Part shown: one piece after another, positions 52,093-61,345 of the stretch | Layout: every line of letters begins with the position of its first letter | Position numbering within the stretch: the stretch's first letter is position 1 | NCBI RefSeq assembly: GCF_017873555.1 | Contig: NZ_JAGGKE010000001.1 | Location: 186,001-250,000 of the forward strand | DNA length: 64,000 nucleotides | Direction of reading: 5' to 3' | Source: Halorubrum trapanicum | GTDB lineage: Archaea; Halobacteriota; Halobacteria; Halobacteriales; Haloferacaceae | Notes under the pieces: generated by a model | Databases searched by the model: none | Seen by the model: only the letters and a program-made list of their open reading frames with translations | Told to the model about the DNA's origin: nothing | Made by a program: the position numbers and the translations under genes

Positions 52093-53817
52093 TCAGAAGA
52101 ACAGCCACAACACGAGCAGCGCGTACAGCGTCACGAGCGAGATGATCGTCAGCCGGATGAGGATGTTGACACTGAACACGAGCCCGTTGTAGTCGTTCTT
52201 CAGGAGCTTCACCGGCTCCGTCCGGCGGCTGGCGAGTCCGACGGTCGCGGGCGAGAGGTCGTCGACGGCGCGGTCGACCGCGCGCTCGATGGCGTCGATG
52301 TCGGACTCGCGGGCGTTCGCCAGCTCGTGGATCGACGCGTGCGTGTCAGTCGAGAAGGGGATCACTTCGTCGAACTCCTCGCGGTACTCGTCGGCGGTCG
52401 TCCGCACGTCCGGGGTGAGTCCGTTCGTGTCGACGCCGATCCAGAGCACCTCCTCGCCGTCGACCGACTCGACCAGCGCCAGCGCGTTCTGCCCGGTCCG
52501 CGTCACCTCGAAGCCGGCGGCGTAGCCGGCGGCGAGTTCGGCCTCCGCGAGACGGTCGCGGAAGTCGTCGAACGCGCGCTTCAGTCGGTCGGCCGCGGCG
52601 GAGCCGTACTGGATCTCGGCGTCGGGACCATTCTGGATGTCGTGTCTGTGCTGGTCGATCAGCAGCACCTCGTCGTGGTCGACGTCGCGCATGAACACGC
52701 CGGTGTCGTAGTCGTCGATCCCCTCGCCGTGGAGGACTATCACCTCCTTGTCACCGATCCGGCGGCCGTGGAACCGCACGTCCGCGTACCCCTCACGGTC
52801 GCCGTACGACTCCGTGACGAGCCGCGAGGCGCGCTCGGTCAGGTCCGGCTCCGCGACCGCGTCGAGGATCCGCTCCGCGTCCTCGGGGTTCGAGAGGTCC
52901 TCCTTATGCGTACACGGGACGTGGAAGAAGAACCCGGCCGAGCCGTCGGCGGTGCCCTCGGAGCCGCCGTCGGCCGCGGCGCCCTCGCTCGCTTCGCCGT
53001 CGCCGTTGAGCGCGTCGATGAGGTTCCCGCTCAGCTGCCCGCCGCCGAACCCGCCGAGCGGACCGGGGTGGACCCACGGGGCCGCGACCGTGAGCCGGCT
53101 CCCGTTGTCGACCGCGAACGTCTCCACGGCGGGGCGGGCCTCGACGCCCAGGTCGAGCGACTCCCGATCGTTCCGGAGGAGGCCCGAGGTGAGCGCGAAC
53201 GCGGAGACGTCGGTGTTGCTCTTGATCAGGTAGTCGACCACGAGGAGGATCAACACCAGGAAGCCGGCCGCGATGAGCAGCGAGGCGAACGCGAACACGT
53301 GTCGGTACGTCGAGAAGCCGAAGTCGCTGCCGCCAAGCGCGTAGAAGGCCGCGATGAGCAGTCCCGGTTCGGTCAGCGAGACGAGGAGGATCCGGTCGGA
53401 GCGGTCGATACCCGTCGAGACGACGAGCACCAAGATGTTGATCAGGTACAGCGTGATGAAGCTCAGCCAGATGATACTCCAGGCGTTCCCGACGTTGTCC
53501 GCGCCGGAGAGGACCAGCGCGTACACGAACAGGGCGAACTGCGAGGTGAGCGCGAGGAAGTAGCTCCACGACCGCGGGTAGCCGTCGAGGACGCGGGGGA
53601 ACAGTTCGGCGGCGACGAGGAACGGGACGAGGAAGATGAGGGCCGCCACCGGAACGATCCGAGACGGGTCCGGATCGAACGGCGTGAAAAGCCAGATTCC
53701 CGAGAACGCGGCGATCCCGTAGACCGCGCTGAGGAGGACGAGCGCCGCCGCCTGAACCCGGAGCCGGGGCACGGAGAAGACGAGCCGCTGGAACGCGTCG
53801 ACGTTGTCCGCGCCCAT
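52093..53817 (-). CDS. DUF2070 family membrane protein
   Basis: A 574-aa protein: about six N-terminal helices (to about residue 205), then a soluble domain with VAAPWVHPGPLGGFGGGQLS, HVPCTHKEDLSNPEDAERIL, VIVLHGEGIDDYD and DEVLLIDQHRHDIQNGP, and a final C-terminal helix (IISLVTLYALLVLWLFF). Conserved His/Asp/Glu suggest metal binding, but the function is not known. Starts directly after the GT4 stop (adjacent bases 53817/53818), so they are one operon. Confidence 0.82.
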   Translation of the reverse strand: MGADNVDAFQRLVFSVPRLRVQAAALVLLSAVYGIAAFSGIWLFTPFDPDPSRIVPVAALIFLVPFLVAAELFPRVLDGYPRSWSYFLALTSQFALFVYALVLSGADNVGNAWSIIWLSFITLYLINILVLVVSTGIDRSDRILLVSLTEPGLLIAAFYALGGSDFGFSTYRHVFAFASLLIAAGFLVLILLVVDYLIKSNTDVSAFALTSGLLRNDRESLDLGVEARPAVETFAVDNGSRLTVAAPWVHPGPLGGFGGGQLSGNLIDALNGDGEASEGAAADGGSEGTADGSAGFFFHVPCTHKEDLSNPEDAERILDAVAEPDLTERASRLVTESYGDREGYADVRFHGRRIGDKEVIVLHGEGIDDYDTGVFMRDVDHDEVLLIDQHRHDIQNGPDAEIQYGSAAADRLKRAFDDFRDRLAEAELAAGYAAGFEVTRTGQNALALVESVDGEEVLWIGVDTNGLTPDVRTTADEYREEFDEVIPFSTDTHASIHELANARESDIDAIERAVDRAVDDLSPATVGLASRRTEPVKLLKNDYNGLVFSVNILIRLTIISLVTLYALLVLWLFF

Positions 53818-54882
53818 CTACGCGGGCACCCCGTAGATGGACTCGAGCTCGTCTATCGTCTCGGACACCGAGAACCGCTCGACCGCCCCGCGGGTGTCCC
53901 TGTCGCCCTCGAGGCAGTCGCGGACAGCCCACTCCATGTCGTCGAGGTCGCTCAGCGCGAACCGCGCGCCGTTCTCCGGACCGATCGTCTCGTCGAACGG
54001 CGCCACGTCCGCGGCGGCGACCGGGGTGCCGCAGGCGTTCGCCTCCAGCGTCGAGAGGCCCAGCGTGTCGCAGGTCGACGCGGTGACGAAGACGTCGATC
54101 GCCGCGTAGAAGTCGGGGAGGTCATCCCGCGGCAGGAAGTCGTGGAACCGGACGTTCGCTGGCGCGTCGGACTCCAGCTTCGCGCGGACCGGTCCCTCGC
54201 CGACCAGTTCGAACCGCACCTCCGGCAGCCGCTCCGCGAGCCGGAGGATCTCGTCGACGTTCTTCTTGTGGGTCATCCGCCCGCTGTACCCGACCACCGG
54301 GGCGTCGGCCGCGGTCGGGCCGCCGTCGGTGGCGAGCGCGGCCACCCGAGCGTTCTCCCGAGGCCGGAACCGGTCCATCTCGATCCCGACCGGCAGTCGA
54401 TACGACTCAACGTCGCGCCGGATCCGCGAGGTCGAGGCCGTGACGCAGTCGAACGCGTTCAGGAAGCGGTTCTCGTAGGCGACGTACGCCTTCCCGACGA
54501 GACCGGCGAGGCGCTCGGATTTGAGCCCCTGAACGAAGTAGTCCTCGACCGGCGTGTGGTGGGTGTACACCGACCGCGCGCCGTACCGCTTCGCGTATCG
54601 GAGTCCCATCAGTCCGGTCGACGCGGGACCGTGACAGTGGACGACGTCGAGTTCGGGGAGCGTCGACAGGCGGCGGTAGGTCGGGAAGCGGTACTGCCGG
54701 TAGAACGGGTTCGGCAGCGACCGGACGGGGATCTCGTGGTCGTCGGGTTCGTGGCTGCTCGCGGGGTAGACGACGTACACGTCGTGGCCCCGCGCTTCGA
54801 GGCGGTCGCGCCACGCCTGAATGGTGTACGTGACGCCGTCGATGCCGGGAAAGTAGCTGTCGGTGAAAAATCCGATGTTCAT
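53818..54882 (-). CDS. GT4 family glycosyltransferase (lipid-type)
   Basis: A 354-aa GT-B enzyme: MNIGFFTDSYFPGIDGVTYT, YTHHTPVEDYFVQGLK, VGYSGRMTHKKNVDEILRLA, and ASTCDTLGLSTLEANACGTP. Sequence features fit glucosyl/mannosyl transferases acting on diacylglycerol-like or archaeol lipids. ATG 54882 is the classical start; upstream sequence is non-coding in character. Adjacent to DUF2070. Confidence 0.87.
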   Translation of the reverse strand: MNIGFFTDSYFPGIDGVTYTIQAWRDRLEARGHDVYVVYPASSHEPDDHEIPVRSLPNPFYRQYRFPTYRRLSTLPELDVVHCHGPASTGLMGLRYAKRYGARSVYTHHTPVEDYFVQGLKSERLAGLVGKAYVAYENRFLNAFDCVTASTSRIRRDVESYRLPVGIEMDRFRPRENARVAALATDGGPTAADAPVVGYSGRMTHKKNVDEILRLAERLPEVRFELVGEGPVRAKLESDAPANVRFHDFLPRDDLPDFYAAIDVFVTASTCDTLGLSTLEANACGTPVAAADVAPFDETIGPENGARFALSDLDDMEWAVRDCLEGDRDTRGAVERFSVSETIDELESIYGVPA

Positions 54883-55233
54883 GGTGGCGTCTGACGGTCG
54901 AGCGGTCGCGGTCGCCCGCGGTCGCCGCGGCGGACGCGGAGTGGAGGAGCCGAACCGGGTGCGTCGGGTGCCGAACCGGGTGCGTCGGCCGCGGGGGGCG
55001 TTACCGAGGCGGTCGCGCCGACGGGTAGTGCCGATACCACAGTTATTTGCGGAGTTCACCACCTGACCGCTTCAACATTTTCATTTCGCGAAGCGGTGCG
55101 GGCGTTGGGAGAGGCGCCGGGAGGCCGGGCGGATCCGGGCCTCGCCGGCGCAGTCCTCGGCAGTCGGACCCCGCCTGAGTCCTCGGCGATCGGACCCCGC
55201 CCGCTTAATCCCCGGGCGCCCGAACTGTCGGGC
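54883..55233. other. Divergent intergenic region, 351 bp, with small direct repeats
   Basis: Contains two 21-bp-spaced copies of GCCGAACCGGGTGCGTCGG (from 54949 and 54970) and two imperfect 26-bp-spaced copies of AGTCCTCGGC..TCGGACCCCGCC (from 55152 and 55178). TATA-like CTTAAT at 55204-55209 is 25-30 nt before the nnr ATG; ACAGTTATTTGCGG near 55040 may serve the minus-strand gene. No gene seen. Confidence 0.6.
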
Positions 55234-56724
55234 ATGATCACGACCGACCGCATGGCGGCCGTCGACGCCAACGCGGCCGCGCTCGGCGTGCCCCGAAAGC
55301 AGCTGATGGAGTCGTCCGGTAACGCGGTCGCCCGCGAGGTGCGAGCCGTCGCGGACCCGGGCGCGACCGTCGCGCTCGTCTGCGGCCGCGGGAACAACGG
55401 CGGCGACGCCCTCGTCGCGGCGCGGTTCCTCGCCGAGTACGAGACACCGGTCAAGCTGCTCGGCCGCCCCGAGACGATCCGGACCGACATCGCCCGAGAG
55501 AACTGGGCGGCGCTCGGAAACGCCGCGATCCCGGCAGCCACCGTCACCGACTCGCGCGACTTCGATCTCACCGGTCCAGAGGGCGCCGCCGGCGACGACC
55601 CCGACGTGATCGTCGACGCGATGCTCGGCTCCGGTATTTCGGGCGACCTCCGCGAGCCGGAGCGGACTGCGGCCGCCGCGATCAACGCGAGCGACGCGAC
55701 GGTGATCGCGGTCGACGTTCCGTCGGGAATCGACGCGGACACGGGGGAACCGACGGGAAACGGGGACGGCGACGCGGACACGGCGAGCGGCCCCGTCGCC
55801 GTCGACGCCGACCGCGTGGTGACGTTCCACGATGAGAAGCCCGGGCTGACCGCGCTGGACGCCGCGGTCACGGTCGCCGACATCGGGATCCCGGCCGCCG
55901 CGGAGCGGTTCACCGGTCCCGGCGACCTCCTCGGACTCGACCGCGACCCGGACTCCCACAAGGGGGAGAACGGCGAGGTCCTCGTGGTCGGCGGGGGACC
56001 GTACACGGGGGCGCCGACGCTGTCCGCGCTCGCCGCGCTCCGGGCGGGCGCCGACCTCGTCCGCGTGGCCTGTCCGGAGTCGGTCGCGAGCGAGGTCCAG
56101 GGGTTCTCTCCGAACCTCATCGTCCGCGCGCTCCCCGGCGACCGCGTCGGCCCGTCGCACGCGGAGCGGGTCGCGTCGCTCGCGGCCGGGACCGACACCG
56201 TGGTCCTCGGTCCGGGTCTCGGAGATGGCGACGGGACCCGGGAGTTCGTCCGCGAGTTCCTGACGACCTACGAGGGACGCGCCGTCGTCGACGCCGACGC
56301 GCTCCGGGTCGTCCCCGAGGTCGACACCGACGCCGACCTGATCTGTACGCCGCATCAGGGCGAGCTCGTCGGAATGGGCGGCGAGACGGCCGACGATCCC
56401 GACGAGCGCTCCGAATTGGTCCGTGAGTTCGCGGCCGACTTGGACCACACGCTGCTCGTGAAGGGCGCGGTCGACGTGATCGCCGACGGCGACGAGACCC
56501 GGCTGAACCGCACCGGCAACCCCGGGATGACCGTCGGCGGGACCGGGGACGTGTTGGCGGGAGCCGTCGGCGCGCTGGCGGCCGTGACCGATCCCTTCCG
56601 CGCGGCCGCGGTCGGCGCGTACGCCGTCGGGCGCGCGGGCGACGCCGCCGCGGACGCGAACGGCGCCGGACTGGTGGCGACGGACTTACCCGACCGGCTG
56701 CCGGAGGCGATGCGTAATGAGTGA
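55234..56724 (+). CDS. nnr: Bifunctional NAD(P)HX epimerase/dehydratase
   Basis: A 496-aa repair enzyme. N-terminal YjeF-type epimerase (residues 1-210: GRGNNGGDALVAARFL, VIVDAMLGSGISGDLREPE, IAVDVPSGIDADTGEP) and C-terminal ADP-dependent dehydratase of the ribokinase fold (HKGENGEVLVVGGGPYTGAP, LICTPHQGELVGM, NPGMTVGGTGDVLAGAVGAL). It restores hydrated NAD(P)H. ATG 55234 fits the TATA box; overlaps moaC by 8 bp. Confidence 0.93.
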   Translation: MITTDRMAAVDANAAALGVPRKQLMESSGNAVAREVRAVADPGATVALVCGRGNNGGDALVAARFLAEYETPVKLLGRPETIRTDIARENWAALGNAAIPAATVTDSRDFDLTGPEGAAGDDPDVIVDAMLGSGISGDLREPERTAAAAINASDATVIAVDVPSGIDADTGEPTGNGDGDADTASGPVAVDADRVVTFHDEKPGLTALDAAVTVADIGIPAAAERFTGPGDLLGLDRDPDSHKGENGEVLVVGGGPYTGAPTLSALAALRAGADLVRVACPESVASEVQGFSPNLIVRALPGDRVGPSHAERVASLAAGTDTVVLGPGLGDGDGTREFVREFLTTYEGRAVVDADALRVVPEVDTDADLICTPHQGELVGMGGETADDPDERSELVREFAADLDHTLLVKGAVDVIADGDETRLNRTGNPGMTVGGTGDVLAGAVGALAAVTDPFRAAAVGAYAVGRAGDAAADANGAGLVATDLPDRLPEAMRNE

Positions 56725-57277
56725 CGAGGGACGCGGGGGCGACGCCGGGGGGAGCGCCGAGTCCGACGGAGCGAGCGCGGCGTCCGCCGACGGGAGCGCG
56801 GACGCGCTGACCCACACCGACGACTCCGGCGACGTCCAGATGGTCGACGTCGGCGCGAAGCCCGACAGCAGCCGGCGCGCCGTCGCCCGCGGCGAGATCC
56901 GACTGACCCCCGAAACGATCGCCGCGGTCGAGACCGACGCGGTCGAGAAGGGCGACGTGCTCGCGACGGCCCGGATCGGCGCTGTTCAGGCCGTGAAACA
57001 CACGTGGGAGACGATCCCGATGTGCCACCAGATCCCGATCACGAACGTCGACACCGAGTTCGCGGTCGGCGACGGCCGGATCGAGCTGACCGTCGCGGTC
57101 GAGACCACCGGGAAGACCGGCTGTGAGATGGAGGCGCTGGAGGGCGTGACGACCGGACTCAACACCGTCTGGGACATGGTGAAGGCGGCCGAGAAGGACG
57201 CCGACGGCGGGTACCCGGACACGCGGATTTCGGACGTCGAAGTGGTCGAAAAGCGGAAGGAGACGGTCGGGGAGTAG
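56717..57277 (+). CDS. moaC: Cyclic pyranopterin monophosphate synthase
   Basis: A 186-aa molybdopterin-pathway enzyme: QMVDVGAKPDSSRRAVARGE, VKHTWETIPMCHQIPI (catalytic region), and GKTGCEMEALEGVTTGLNTV, TRISDVEVVEKRKE. A 30-residue Ser/Asp-rich N-terminus is a halophilic extension. Translation probably coupled to nnr. Confidence 0.94.
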   Translation: MSDEGRGGDAGGSAESDGASAASADGSADALTHTDDSGDVQMVDVGAKPDSSRRAVARGEIRLTPETIAAVETDAVEKGDVLATARIGAVQAVKHTWETIPMCHQIPITNVDTEFAVGDGRIELTVAVETTGKTGCEMEALEGVTTGLNTVWDMVKAAEKDADGGYPDTRISDVEVVEKRKETVGE

Positions 57278-57455
57278 GTCCGGGGAATCGCGGAGCGAGT
57301 CGGGCCGGCGGTCGCCGGCGTCCGACTCGGCCCCTCGCCGGTCAATACACCCTGGTCAGAACACCCCGGTCGCGTCGCTCGCGGGATCGGTCGGCGCCAT
57401 ACCGGCGCTTCTCAGGCCGGTCCCATGAAGGGTATTCGGGACTTGGTGACGGATC

Positions 57456-58640
<1,185 letters not shown>

Positions 58641-58781
58641 ACTCGCACCTCATCGGGACGAGCCTAAGGTGTTGTGCCATCGGCGGTCCCCACGGCCGCG
58701 GCCCGATGCGGTCGAGGTCGGCTGCGACCGACGACCGACTCGGGCGACAGCCTCAAGCGGGCGCCGTCCCCTCCATCGGGC

Positions 58782-59444
58782 GTGAGCAGTCCCCGTCCCG
58801 ATCGCACCGGCGCGGTCGCCCCCGCGGTCGCGGTCCTCCTGATCGCGGTCCTGCTCGGCGCGCTCGTCGGGACGTGGCCGCCGTTCGTCGCGGTCGAGAG
58901 CGGCAGCATGACCCCCGGCGTCGAGCGCGGCGACCTCGTCGTCGTCACCGCGACCGACCGGGCGCCGTGGGGCGACCTCTCGACCGCCGCGGACCCGGAC
59001 GCGCCGACGCGGCTCGGCGGGACCGGCGACGTGGTCGTCTACACCGTTCCGGGCGCCGGGGGGAGACCGGTGTTCCACCGCTTGGCGTTCCCCGTCGACG
59101 CGGGCGAGGACTGGACGGAGCGCGCCGACCCGGACCTCCTCGCGGCCGACTGCGCGGAGCTTTCGACCTGTCCCGCGCCGTACGACGGGTACGTCACGCA
59201 CGGCGACGCGAACGAGCTGTACGACCAGAGCGCGGGCATCGCGCCGGTGGTCCCCGAGGAGTGGATCGCCGGCAAGGCGCTGTTCGCGGTGCCGAACCTC
59301 GGCTGGATCCGGGTGGGGGTCGACGCGGCGGCCGCACGCTACGGCGGGATCGCGACCGGGGTCGTTCTCGTCGGCGTCGCGGGACTCGCGGGGGGAGTCG
59401 GTGCGCTGCTTGTAGGACGGATCCGGCGGGGCAAAGGGCGGTGA
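58782..59444 (+). CDS. Archaeal-type signal peptidase I (S26)
   Basis: A 220-aa membrane protease. N-terminal helix (VAVLLIAVLLGALVG), catalytic Ser42 in AVESGSMTPGVERGDLV, GGRPVFHRL with His in place of the bacterial Lys (archaeal/Sec11 type), and THGDANELYD for the conserved Asp. A C-terminal membrane helix follows (VVLVGVAGLAGGVGALLVG). GTG start at 58782, about 27 nt after a TATA-like CTCAAG. Confidence 0.85.
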   Translation: MSSPRPDRTGAVAPAVAVLLIAVLLGALVGTWPPFVAVESGSMTPGVERGDLVVVTATDRAPWGDLSTAADPDAPTRLGGTGDVVVYTVPGAGGRPVFHRLAFPVDAGEDWTERADPDLLAADCAELSTCPAPYDGYVTHGDANELYDQSAGIAPVVPEEWIAGKALFAVPNLGWIRVGVDAAAARYGGIATGVVLVGVAGLAGGVGALLVGRIRRGKGR

Positions 59445-59465
59445 GTCTGCCTGTCGGCAGCGACT

Positions 59466-59725
59466 ATTTAAACGGCTGATGGGGTCGGCGCGCGCCTCCG
59501 AGCGGTCGCCACTGGCGACCGCGAAGAGCGCGTGCGAGGGAGTCGCGAGCGAAGCGAGCGACGAGGCTGGGGAGGCGTGAGGTGCGGTTGCTGTGCGGGG
59601 CGGGACTCAAAGGGGCAGCCGCGGGGAGGCCGCAGGCGACGTAAGCACCGCAGGGAGCGAACGAAGTGAGCGACCGAGGAGCGCAGCGAGTGTGCGGCCT
59701 CCCCGCGGCTGGGGCTTTGGAGGTG
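59466..59725 (-). ncRNA. Structured RNA element, copy 1
   Basis: Read on the minus strand it starts CACCTCCAAAGCCCCAG, 29 nt after a TTATAA box. A perfect 19-bp stem follows (arms at 59693-59711 and 59616-59634) around a 58-nt loop, then a core nearly identical to copy 2 (59560-59615, including CTGCCCCTTTGAGTCCCGCC), a further hairpin, and TTTAAA at the end (59467-59472). No persuasive coding frame; it opposes the 3' end of the signal peptidase gene. RNA status is inferred. Confidence 0.55.
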
Positions 59726-59748
59726 TTCGACGCCGACTCGCCATTCAC

Positions 59749-59754
59749 TTATAA
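59749..59754 (-). promoter_or_regulatory. TATA box of RNA element copy 1
   Basis: TTATAA within an AT-rich run (ACTTATAAAATACT on the plus strand), 24-29 nt before the first base of the element. Confidence 0.5.
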
Positions 59755-59784
59755 AATACTACCGCGGACACCGTGTTCCGATCC

Positions 59785-60393
59785 TTATCGCGTCGAGGCC
59801 GATTCGGCACCCGCATCACCGTCATCGCTTTCGGCCGCCTCGTTCTCGTCGCCGTCGAGCGTCACGGAGCCGTTGGCGGCGTTGCGGAGCGCGTCCGAGC
59901 GCCCGAACTCGCCGGGCGCGATGGCGAGCGTCCGGATCCCGTAGCCGTTCGCGGTCTCGACGACCGGCTTGAAGTCCGTGTCGCGGGAGGCGATAGCGAG
60001 CGTGTCCATCCGGCCCTCGGCCGCGAACCGCGCGGCGTCGACCGCGAGCTTCACGTCCACGTCGCCGCTCGTGACCACGACCTCGAAGCCCCGGGCTTCG
60101 GCCGCCTGAATCAGCCCCGGCGTCGCGTGCTCGTCGAGGTAGAGCCGGGTCGTCACCAGCGGTCCCTCCGCCTCGGCGGCCCGGCGCACGTCGTCGAGGT
60201 CGACGTCGAACTCCTCGCGCAACACGTTCGGACCGTCGACGAACAGCGCCACGCCGCCGGCGTCCGCGTCCGTCTCGCCGTCCGCGTCTTCCGCGACGTT
60301 CACGTCCGTCTCGCCGTTCGCGTCCGTCACGCTGTCCGGCCCGATCTCGCCGTCAGCGATCGTCTCGCCGTCCAGCCCGTCGCCTCGGTCCAT
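59785..60393 (-). CDS. NYN-domain (LabA-like) protein, putative RNase
   Basis: A 202-aa protein. An acidic N-terminal 45 residues precede a PIN-like NYN domain: VALFVDGPNVLREEFDVDLD (first catalytic Asp), VVVTSGDVDVKLAVDAARFA, LAIASRDTDFKPVVETANGY (SRDTDF, second acidic pair) and GIRTLAIAPGEFGRSDALRN. This is the archaeal TIGR00288-like group. Such proteins are thought to be metal-dependent RNases. It sits between the two RNA elements, which may be coincidence. Confidence 0.8.
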   Translation of the reverse strand: MDRGDGLDGETIADGEIGPDSVTDANGETDVNVAEDADGETDADAGGVALFVDGPNVLREEFDVDLDDVRRAAEAEGPLVTTRLYLDEHATPGLIQAAEARGFEVVVTSGDVDVKLAVDAARFAAEGRMDTLAIASRDTDFKPVVETANGYGIRTLAIAPGEFGRSDALRNAANGSVTLDGDENEAAESDDGDAGAESASTR

Positions 60394-60567
60394 GGTCGGC
60401 CTTCGCCGCCGCCGGAAATAGGTATGGTGATTCTGCCGAACGACAGTCCCCGACTCCGCCCGATAGTTTCAGAACTTCAAGACCTTATATTCGTATTACG
60501 ACTTCGATTACGTCCGTAGTGGATATACGGAGAATTGAAGTAGGGTGTCCAAGAATAACGAGATAAG

Positions 60568-60822
60568 ATGTCACAATCGAACGCGTACACCGTCATTTCA
60601 GCACAGAACGATCATGATTGTACCACGGTACGTGCCCATCCGCGCAACGAGACGTACCACGTCGTCGAGTACGCCGACGAGGACGCACGCGAGCGCGTCG
60701 CGGACCTACCGGTCGGGTCGGTGGTCAAGATGGAACTGTCGCGTGCGGGTCGCCGGAGCAACGTCTGGTGCGCCGAGTCGGTCAAGACCGCACAGACCGA
60801 CGGCGGGACGAACGAGGCGTAA
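60568..60822 (+). CDS. Small uncharacterised haloarchaeal protein
   Basis: An 84-aa soluble protein: HPRNETYHVVEYADEDARER, VGSVVKMELSRAGRRSNVWC. Beta-rich, with two Cys (residues 18 and 68). GGATATACGG near 60525 may be the promoter, giving a short leader. Family unknown to me. Confidence 0.6.
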   Translation: MSQSNAYTVISAQNDHDCTTVRAHPRNETYHVVEYADEDARERVADLPVGSVVKMELSRAGRRSNVWCAESVKTAQTDGGTNEA

Positions 60823-60898
60823 TCCGAGTGGCTCTCGGCGTAGAACCTCGGATTTATTGATATCCTCTTTGGTACGTGATCGACTGTACTACGGAGAA

Positions 60899-61012
60899 CA
60901 CCGCCAAATCTCTCGACTCTCATTTATAAGTGATTGACCGGCGATCGACGACAAACGCCTCCAAACCCCCAGTCGATCGCTTATAAACCTACACTGACGG
61001 ATCGGCAGCAGA
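60899..61012 (+). repeat. 57-bp tandem units, each with a TTATAA box, leading into RNA element copy 2
   Basis: Unit 1 (60899-60955) and unit 2 (60956-61012) are each 57 bp and begin CACCGCCAAA and CGCCTCCAAA; the RNA element itself starts in phase at 61013 with CACCTCCAAA. TTATAA boxes lie at 60924-60929 and 60981-60986, at nearly the same place in each unit. The copies are diverged but keep the start block, TATA box and spacing. Confidence 0.6.
60981..60986 (+). promoter_or_regulatory. TATA box of RNA element copy 2
   Basis: TTATAA 27-32 nt before the CACCTCC start at 61013. A second TTATAA in the preceding 57-bp unit (60924-60929) is 27-32 nt before the degenerate start at 60956. Confidence 0.5.
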
Positions 61013-61318
61013 CACCTCCAAAGCCCCAGTCGCGAGGACGGCGCACACTCGTTGCGCTCCTCGTCACTCGCTTCGCTCGTTCCTGCGGTGCTTACGTCGT
61101 CTGCGCCGTCCTCGCGACTGCCCCTTTGAGTCCCGCCCCGCACAGCAACCGCACCTCACACCTCCCCAACCTCGTCAGTCGCCTCCGCTTCGCTCCGCCG
61201 ACTGACTCCAGCGAGAATCGAAGATTCTCTGGCAGCCGACGCGTAGCGCCGGCGACCTCGCGCGTGCTGCTCGGCCGCAAGGCGGCCTCGCAGGCACGCG
61301 CCACAGCATATTTTAAAT
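61013..61318 (+). ncRNA. Structured RNA element, copy 2
   Basis: Starts CACCTCCAAAGCCCCAG. A perfect 19-bp stem (61027-61045 with 61102-61120) encloses a 56-nt loop; its sequence differs from copy 1 at four positions and every change is matched on the other arm. Then the shared core to 61176, hairpin GTCAGTCG..CGACTGAC, hairpin GAGAATC-GAA-GATTCTC, hairpin GGCCGC-AAG-GCGGCC, and TTTAAA at 61312-61317. It faces the ilvD 3' end. Function unknown. Confidence 0.55.
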
Positions 61319-61345
61319 TCGAAGCAAGACAGCTGCTCGTCTCCT

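Larger units (their letters stand above)
60823..61345. other. Non-coding region holding the 57-bp repeat and RNA element copy 2
   Basis: 523 bp with no convincing protein gene. It contains the tandem 57-bp promoter-like units (60899-61012), RNA element copy 2 (61013-61318), and 27 bp of AT-rich sequence before the ilvD stop. Confidence 0.6.

Noticed and set aside
59521-59560. GAGCGAAGCGAGCG-type palindromic strings as regulatory sites
   Set aside because: Such strings occur in both RNA elements as part of their hairpins and are common in GC-rich haloarchaeal DNA; I see no reason to treat them as separate operators.
59464-59748. Minus-strand open frame of 94 aa through RNA element copy 1, and a similar 142-aa plus-strand frame at 60934-61362 through copy 2
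   Set aside because: Both translate a shared peptide (PLSPAPHSNRTS), but only because the nucleotide core is almost identical. Outside it the proteins diverge fully while the stem pairing is kept, so RNA structure explains the conservation better than coding.
60899-61012. CRISPR-like array
   Set aside because: The 57-bp periodicity is of whole diverged units with TATA boxes, with only two units plus the element start; there are no short identical repeats with unique spacers and no cas genes.
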